The notes beneath the pieces are model-generated. The model made no database searches. It saw only the letters and a program-made list of their open reading frames with translations, and was not told the origin of the DNA. This document shows positions 58,115 to 64,000 of a stretch of DNA of 64,000 bases, piece by piece. This DNA comes from Tritrichomonas musculus (taxonomy: Eukaryota > Parabasalia > Tritrichomonadida > Tritrichomonadidae), in NCBI GenBank assembly GCA_039105265.1, contig JAPFFF010000030.1:248001-312000 (forward strand), read 5' to 3'. The translations under genes were made by a program, and so were the position numbers. Each line of letters begins with the position of its first letter. The stretch's first letter is position 1.

Positions 58115-61100
58115 ATGGATGTTTTGTTTCAAGATGTGACAAAAATCAGTTTATTCTCACAGCTACAAAAGAAACTATGTGATTTAAATACAAATTCTGG
58201 AGATGAAGAAATTTTACAAGTAATTAAACTAATTCCGACGAATTATCTAAATCAAAAAGATGATTTGATGGTGATATGCCAGTTATTCGGATGTTATTCT
58301 TGTGTTTGCAGTCTTACAATGAAAAAACATGTTTTTAAACTCTTTGATCATATAATGAATTCATTAAAAGCAAATTTACAAGAAGAATCTGCTTTTTTCT
58401 GGAATATATTTGGAGGATCTTTTTATTTTAAACTCTGGATGTATGAAGAAGGCCTTATTTCAATTGAACAGGTCATCCTTTGCTCCCTAAAAGACAAAAC
58501 AATGGAAACAATGAAGTATTTTCTACCCGAGATCATTGAAAAAGAGCCAGAAATATTTAACAAAGAATTAAAGTTTAAATTTAAATCAGAAAATGAGTAT
58601 TCGCAAGAAAATATTGATAAATTTAAAGAAAAGAGGAGTAAACACATCAAATGGATTAAAGAATCAGGAGATTATCACGATTCGCTTTATAAAGAAATTG
58701 AGGAAGATGAACTTCGTTATTCTATTAAAACCGATGATGTTAATACTTTTCAAAAAATTCTCTCAAAACCAGAATTAAAATTGACCATCAATTCAAAAAT
58801 AAAAGAATCAATAATTGAAAATATTTTATATACTCCTGGAGAGGTTTCATTACTTACATTTGCTGCAATTTGTAAAGCAACTGAAATATGCAAATTTTTG
58901 ATTTTCAGTGGAGCACAAATTTGTATCAGCGATTTTTCATACTCAATTTTAAATCATAACGATGAGATAATTTGCATTTTAAAAGACAAAGACAAAGAGT
59001 TTGATCAATTTTTATTATATTCAGTTTTTTCCTGGAATTTTGAAATTTTAAATGATTCAAAAAGCATCTTAAAAATAGAAGATAAAGATTTAATTAGTAT
59101 TATAGGTAATACACTTTTAAGATCTAATTTTATATATTTTGAGTCAACTATACTTCCATTTCTCAGAAAGAATCAGAAATTTGTTGAGGACAACATTCAT
59201 GAAATTCTGTACAACAGTATTCTAGATTATTCAGGCTTCTTCTTCAAGGAACTATCAAAGTATCCTAATATCAACATCAATTATCGTAATGAAGATGATA
59301 TATCATATTTAGTAAAATCAAGTGTAGATGAAAATATCACTGTTGTTGAAAAATTGCTACAAAATCCAGAAATAGATATTGATACACCAGTGAGCCAATT
59401 TCAACCATTCTTTTTTGCACAAAATATGAAAATCATCAAACTTTTTTCCAAGCATCCAAAATTTAATATTGATGACAAAAAATATAATTGTCCAACTTTT
59501 AAATCTTGGGTTTCACAAGAGAATATTTATGCAACTGAATATATTATTGAAAATTATTCAGATTTTGCACTTACTAATATAGATTTGTCCCTTTTATCTT
59601 TGTGCGCAAAGAATTGTTATTTTTATATTTTTAAAATTTTATTAAAGAAATACTTAACAAAATATAAAAATACTAAAACTGAAGATATAATCGATTCCGA
59701 ATTCGAGCAATATAAAGAAGAATATTTTTTTGAAATTCATCAAATTGTTTCAGAGGCAAAAGCAGAACTTGATATAAAGGAAGAAGATAAATTTGACTTT
59801 GTTGATATCCGCTATTTCAAAATAATAGATCAAATTGAAGATGGAATAAAAAGCGATCTTTTAAAAGTACAATCCAAGCTAACTAACGAAGTATTTTCTG
59901 TTAAACAATTCAAAGAAATTGCTTTTTTTCGAAAAGAAGATAGGTTAAACTTTGATTGTGAATTGGATATTGTATCCAAAATTAGATATCCGTCAATTGC
60001 CAAATTTATTGGAATAAGTAAAATCAACTTTGATAAAATTGAAAAACCTATGATATTCGTGAAATATGAATCTAATGGAACCTTGAAAAAAGTTCTTGAT
60101 CTTGAAAAATCATCTAAACAGCCACAAGGATGGGATGACACTAAAAAGCTAATTAATTTATATGGAATTGCATCAGGAATGAATTATTTGCATTCATTAA
60201 ACATTGTCCATTGTAACTTGAATCCTGATAATATTTTGGAAGATGAACATTTCTTCCCAAAAATTTCAGATTTTGGATCATCAAAAAGAATCCCATCAAA
60301 TATGAATGATAATGATCCAAACATTTTTGAAATTAATGGCGAAAATAATGAAAATTACAAAAATCTGATGTATTCGTCCCCGGAAGTCTTGGAAAAGCAA
60401 TATTATTCAAAAGCAGGAGATGTTTATTCTTTTGGAATGATAATGTATCATATTTTAACATGCGAGATCCCTTTCAATGAATTAAATAATTCTGATATGT
60501 GTAATGCAATTTTAGAAGGTAAACGTCCAGAATTGAAATATGGGATCTCTGATATTTATCGAAAACTCATTGAGAAGTGTTGGTCACAAAACAAGGACGA
60601 TAGACCTACATTTTCCGAAATAGTTTCTTATCTCGAAAGCAAATCTTGTTTACTTGAAAATGTTGATATAAAACAATTCAATAAATATGTAGATTTGGAA
60701 TTCAAAGAATACAAATTGCATGAACATAATAAGACACAAAAAATGTTTTCATATTTTTCATTTTCAGCCATCTTCGAAGAAAAATTTACTGAAAATAAAG
60801 AAAATTTTAAACATTTAAATGAATTTGAAAAGCAGTTTTTGATTTGTACAACAAGTAAGTCTAAAGTATATCAGTTTTTACACAAAGAAACGAAACAAAT
60901 TTTTGCAGCGAAAATATATGATTCCGAATCACCTCAGTTTGATGAAAAAGATCTTTCAAAAATAAAAATAATTCTTAAATTTAGATTTCCATCTATTCTT
61001 AATGTAATATACTTCAGTCCTCATGATTTTGATAATAAACCCAATCCAGTTTTAGTAATGGACATTGCGTTAAATGGGAAGTTGTCCAAATTTCTAGAGA

Positions 61101-62866
61101 CAAAACCAAATCAAAAATGGACCAACACTAAAAAATTAATTAACATATATGGTATTGCTGCAGGAATGCGTTACTTGCATTCACTAAATATTGTTCACCG
61201 AAAGCTTCAACTAAGTAGCATCCTCCTTGATGATTCATTATATCCAATAATTTCAAATTTAAAATTCATCAAAAATGAATTCGATGAAGTAGACTCGAAA
61301 GATCAAGAAATTTTTACAAAGCCAGCTTATGTTGCTCCAGAAATTTGGTCATGCAAAAGATATGATAAGCGCAGTGATGTTTATGCTTTTTCAATGATCA
61401 TTTATGAAATCTTGACCAATAAGAAACCATTTCAAGGAGTAGCAAGTGTTGATCAGATAAGGAATCATGTTGTCATTAAAAATTATCGTCCAAAATTCAA
61501 CGATTCGGTTCCAAAATGTTATCAAGAACTCATTAAACAATGCTGGTCAAGTAATCCAGAAGAAAGACCAAATTTTTCTGATATTATGGACTTATTGAAA
61601 GATTATTCTAAATTCATCTTAGATAAAGTCGATATGAAAGAGTATTCACATTATATTAATATTGATCATTATATCTTAAAAGAAGGTTCAAAAAAGCACA
61701 TGATGCAATTATTGGAATTTGTCATCATCCAGGCTAAACAAATAAACCTTGAGGAATATAGCCAAACAGATTTTAATAGTATCATTAGAAATATATATGT
61801 AGTTAAAAGTAAGAAAACGATGGAAAAGTTCGTTGCCAAAATAATAAGAATGAATCGTAAAACAAAAATTCGTAATGTACTGAATGAAATTGATATTTTT
61901 TCAAAAATAAAATATCCATCAATTGTGAAATTTGTTGGATGCTGCCCACTTTACAAAAGAAAAGAAATGAAAGAGATAATTATGTTGATGGAATGCTTAC
62001 CAAATGGATCATTAAGTAATATTCTAAAAGAAGAAAAATTCTCAAATAATAAATCAACTAAAGAGCTACAAGGATGGGATGACACCAAAAAGCTAATTAA
62101 TATATATGGAATTGCATCAGGAATGAAATATTTACATTCATTAAATATTATTCATCGTGACTTGAAGCCTGATAATATTTTGGAAGATGATCATTTCTTC
62201 CCAAAAATTACTGATTTTGGATTTTCAAGAAGGAGTCAATCAAATGGCGATATTTTAGATTTTACGGATTTCCCTAACGAATATGGAGTTCCCGAAACTC
62301 CGATGTATGAACCACCAGAGATATGGGATGAAGGTTATTTTTCGAAAGAAGGAGATGTTTATTCTTTTGGTATGACAATGTATGAAATTTTAACATGTGA
62401 GATTCCTTTCAATGGATTAAGTTTAGCTGATATATGGGATGCAGTTAGAAATGGTAAACGTCCAGGATTTAAATATGAGATCTCTGATATTTATCGATCA
62501 CTCATTGAGAAGTGTTGGTCACAAAACAAGGACGATAGACCTACATTTTCCGAAATAGTTTCTTATCTCGAAAGCAAATCTTGTTTACTTGAAAATATTG
62601 ATTTAAACCAATTTAATGAATATACAAATTATCTAAAGAATCCACAGTTAGCTAATTCTTCACAATATGACAAATTATTTGGAAAGTTTATAGTTGAATA
62701 TGATAGACCTAATCAAAAATTAGTCATTTCTGCATCAATCAAGCAGTTTGACTTGGAAAAATATATGCGAATGAACAAACTTGGCGAAGGGAACTATGGT
62801 AAAGTATATAAAATTGTGAAGAAAAGCACTGGTGAATCTTATGCAGCGAAAATTTTGAAAAATTAA
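58115..62866 (+). CDS. Ankyrin-like protein with tandem kinase/pseudokinase domains
   Basis: 1583 residues to the first stop. Residues ~1-540 are DUF3447/ankyrin-like. Three kinase domains follow about 320-330 residues apart. Kinase 1 (~565-850): HCNLNPDN (H699) lacks the catalytic Asp and Lys but keeps DFG. Kinase 2 (~910-1180): HRKLQLSS (H1028) and NLK for DFG, a clear pseudokinase. Kinase 3 (~1230-1520): HRDLKPDN (H1347), DFG and VAK-type Lys intact, likely active. At ~1545 a fourth domain begins (LGEGNYGKVYKI, YAAKILKN) and is cut by TAA at 62864-62866, after which the same frame stays open to the window end. Parts of kinases 1 and 3 are identical at DNA level over ~95 bp. The mix of inactive and active domains suggests intramolecular regulation as in JAKs (inference). 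Confidence 0.88.
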   Translation: MDVLFQDVTKISLFSQLQKKLCDLNTNSGDEEILQVIKLIPTNYLNQKDDLMVICQLFGCYSCVCSLTMKKHVFKLFDHIMNSLKANLQEESAFFWNIFGGSFYFKLWMYEEGLISIEQVILCSLKDKTMETMKYFLPEIIEKEPEIFNKELKFKFKSENEYSQENIDKFKEKRSKHIKWIKESGDYHDSLYKEIEEDELRYSIKTDDVNTFQKILSKPELKLTINSKIKESIIENILYTPGEVSLLTFAAICKATEICKFLIFSGAQICISDFSYSILNHNDEIICILKDKDKEFDQFLLYSVFSWNFEILNDSKSILKIEDKDLISIIGNTLLRSNFIYFESTILPFLRKNQKFVEDNIHEILYNSILDYSGFFFKELSKYPNININYRNEDDISYLVKSSVDENITVVEKLLQNPEIDIDTPVSQFQPFFFAQNMKIIKLFSKHPKFNIDDKKYNCPTFKSWVSQENIYATEYIIENYSDFALTNIDLSLLSLCAKNCYFYIFKILLKKYLTKYKNTKTEDIIDSEFEQYKEEYFFEIHQIVSEAKAELDIKEEDKFDFVDIRYFKIIDQIEDGIKSDLLKVQSKLTNEVFSVKQFKEIAFFRKEDRLNFDCELDIVSKIRYPSIAKFIGISKINFDKIEKPMIFVKYESNGTLKKVLDLEKSSKQPQGWDDTKKLINLYGIASGMNYLHSLNIVHCNLNPDNILEDEHFFPKISDFGSSKRIPSNMNDNDPNIFEINGENNENYKNLMYSSPEVLEKQYYSKAGDVYSFGMIMYHILTCEIPFNELNNSDMCNAILEGKRPELKYGISDIYRKLIEKCWSQNKDDRPTFSEIVSYLESKSCLLENVDIKQFNKYVDLEFKEYKLHEHNKTQKMFSYFSFSAIFEEKFTENKENFKHLNEFEKQFLICTTSKSKVYQFLHKETKQIFAAKIYDSESPQFDEKDLSKIKIILKFRFPSILNVIYFSPHDFDNKPNPVLVMDIALNGKLSKFLETKPNQKWTNTKKLINIYGIAAGMRYLHSLNIVHRKLQLSSILLDDSLYPIISNLKFIKNEFDEVDSKDQEIFTKPAYVAPEIWSCKRYDKRSDVYAFSMIIYEILTNKKPFQGVASVDQIRNHVVIKNYRPKFNDSVPKCYQELIKQCWSSNPEERPNFSDIMDLLKDYSKFILDKVDMKEYSHYINIDHYILKEGSKKHMMQLLEFVIIQAKQINLEEYSQTDFNSIIRNIYVVKSKKTMEKFVAKIIRMNRKTKIRNVLNEIDIFSKIKYPSIVKFVGCCPLYKRKEMKEIIMLMECLPNGSLSNILKEEKFSNNKSTKELQGWDDTKKLINIYGIASGMKYLHSLNIIHRDLKPDNILEDDHFFPKITDFGFSRRSQSNGDILDFTDFPNEYGVPETPMYEPPEIWDEGYFSKEGDVYSFGMTMYEILTCEIPFNGLSLADIWDAVRNGKRPGFKYEISDIYRSLIEKCWSQNKDDRPTFSEIVSYLESKSCLLENIDLNQFNEYTNYLKNPQLANSSQYDKLFGKFIVEYDRPNQKLVISASIKQFDLEKYMRMNKLGEGNYGKVYKIVKKSTGESYAAKILKN
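60567..60662 (+). repeat. ~95-bp block shared by kinase domains 1 and 3
   Basis: The stretch from CTCATTGAGAAGTGTTGGTC to CTTGTTTACTTGAAAAT is the same here and near 62502-62597, although the rest of the two domains differs much more. It encodes the end of the kinase C-lobe and linker. Confidence 0.8.
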
Positions 62867-64000
62867 CTTGGCTTTATTACAGATGAAGAAGTTATTGATA
62901 TTTCAAGAGAAATAAATATCATGCCAAATCTCAACTATCCATCAATTGTGAGATTCATTGGATATAGTCAATTCAATTTTAAGAATGAAGAAAGACCAGT
63001 TATCGTTACAGATATTCATGAAAATGGATCATTGAAAGTGATTCTTGAACTAGAAAGACGTGGATGTGAAATTCAAGAATGGAACGATACGAAAAAATTC
63101 ATTGTAATTTATGGAATTGCATCAGGAATGAAATATTTGCATTCATTAAAAATTCTTCATAGAGATTTAAAGCCAGAAAATATTCTCCTTGATGACTTTC
63201 TGTATCCAAAAATAACTGATTTTGGATTATCAAAATATTTATCTGATCACAGCAAAACAAGAAGTGGAGTTTGTGGAACATTAATTTATATGGCACCAGA
63301 AATTTACAATGAAGAATACTCTGAGGCATGCGATGTATATGCATATTCTCTCATTGTTTATGAAATATTAACACTTGAAATACCATATAGTAACATTTCC
63401 AATATATATGATTTAATTAAAGAAGTTTGCCAAAAAAGATCTCGTCCTCCATTGAACTCTTCGATTCCATATTGTTATCAGTTGCTACTTAAATCGTGCT
63501 GGTCACATGATCCAAAAAAACGTCCTTCTTTTTCAGAAATTGTTGAAAAACTAAAAACGAACTCTGATTTCCTCATTGGAAAAGTTGATTTTGATGAAGT
63601 TGTTTCATATTCAAAGTTAGTTAATGAAATTATAAACATAAATCATCCAATTGAATCAAAGAAAAATGATCAAAACAAAGAATTCAAAATTATTTCTATT
63701 CCTCAATTAAAAAATATGCTAAATAAAGCAACAATTTCAATGATGAGTAATGTAATAAAAACGACAAAAACTAAATCTTCATTCAAAGATTTCATCTTTG
63801 ATTTAAAGAATTTCAATAATAAAGTATTAATTTTGAAAAGTGAATATAACAGCATATATAAAGTTACTGATATAAAGACAAATAAGGAATATTCTGCTCA
63901 TGCGTCAAATGTTGACATGAATCAATTAGGCGAAAAAGAAATGGAAAATATTTCAAAAGAAATGAATGTCATCTCAGAAATTAATTATCCATCACTTGTC
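62867..64000 (+). CDS. Continuation of the tandem-kinase gene: fourth and fifth kinase domains (3' end outside window)
   Basis: The frame of the upstream gene continues without another stop. It completes the fourth kinase: DEEVIDISREINIMPNLNYP, LHRDLKPENILLDD, TDFGLSKYL, MAPEIYNEEY and SCWSHDPKKRPSFSEIVEKL, all canonical, so this domain would be active if made whole. From about 63820 a fifth domain begins (KSEYNSIYKVTDIKTNKEYS) in which the VAIK-type Lys is missing (AHASN), suggesting a pseudokinase. Without the single TAA the gene would encode at least five tandem kinases. It could be translated from an internal start, reached by readthrough, or be a dead tail. Confidence 0.75.

Noticed and set aside
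1-64000. tRNA, rRNA or snRNA genes
   Set aside because: No GTTCRANNC-type T-arm with a matching acceptor stem or other recognisable RNA signature was seen; a covariance-model scan would settle it.
1-64000. Spliceosomal introns
   Set aside because: The known trichomonad 3' signal (ACTAACACACAG type) was not found. ACTAAC-like strings at ~12725 and ~15777 lack the rest. The broken genes show stops and frame changes, not splice signals.
1-64000. Initiator (TCA+Py+T/A) as a general promoter call
   Set aside because: Convincing only before the amylase copies and the Rab-BTB gene. The motif is too short and too frequent in AT-rich DNA to annotate at every gene.

Overview
The window is AT-rich (roughly 27-30% GC by eye), nearly intron-free eukaryotic DNA. 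Its gene families point to a parabasalid protist (trichomonad): BspA-like leucine-rich-repeat proteins, DUF3447/ankyrin proteins, TKL-like kinases joined to Sel1 repeats, ankyrins or LRRs, BTB-like proteins with F5/8 type C (discoidin-like) tails, a receptor-type RGS protein and a membrane-anchored alpha-amylase. The low GC fits a Tritrichomonas- or Histomonas-like species better than Trichomonas vaginalis, but the species cannot be fixed from the sequence. TAA, TAG and TGA all end genes, so the standard code applies.

Layout. 1-7.1 kb: a coiled-coil/F5/8 protein cut by the window edge, then a convergent kinase-Sel1 gene. 7.1-13.7 kb: broken gene pieces (ankyrin N-terminal half, Pmp-like beta-helix, Sel1, Lys/Ser-rich tail, ankyrin C-terminal half) around an intact Rab-BTB-like fusion. 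13.7-15 kb: a seven-TM RGS protein. 15-18.6 kb: a gene-free repeat field with a TTAA-flanked 2.1 kb element and an 854 bp fold-back element. 18.6-24.2 kb: a large Ser/Lys/Asp-rich coiled-coil protein, a class-I glutamine-amidotransferase-like hydrolase and a decayed virus-like or mobile fragment carrying an SF2 helicase. 24.2-43 kb: BspA-like LRR, BTB/F5/8, UBR-type E3 ligase, a second BTB-like/F5/8 protein, LRR and unknown pseudogenes, an LRR-coiled-coil-kinase fusion and an amino-acid transporter. 43.5-51.5 kb: two near-identical alpha-amylase genes in a large inverted duplication, with a Tc1/mariner-like non-autonomous element in the spacer. 51.4-57.3 kb: a kinase-enolase fusion, head to head with an ankyrin gene whose second half lies beyond a 25-bp minisatellite holding four copies of one ankyrin-repeat unit. 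58.1 kb to the end: a protein with tandem kinase domains, some clearly pseudokinases.

The genes do not form a pathway. They show domain shuffling: kinases, BTB-like modules, LRRs, ankyrins, Sel1 repeats and discoidin-like domains recombined in many orders, with pseudogenes and repeats between them. The items most worth a second look are the kinase-enolase fusion with an altered enolase active site, the tandem multi-kinase gene, the in-frame TAA codons in both kinase genes, the ankyrin-unit/minisatellite array, the Rab-BTB fusion with a Gln-to-Leu switch II, and the amylase inverted duplication.
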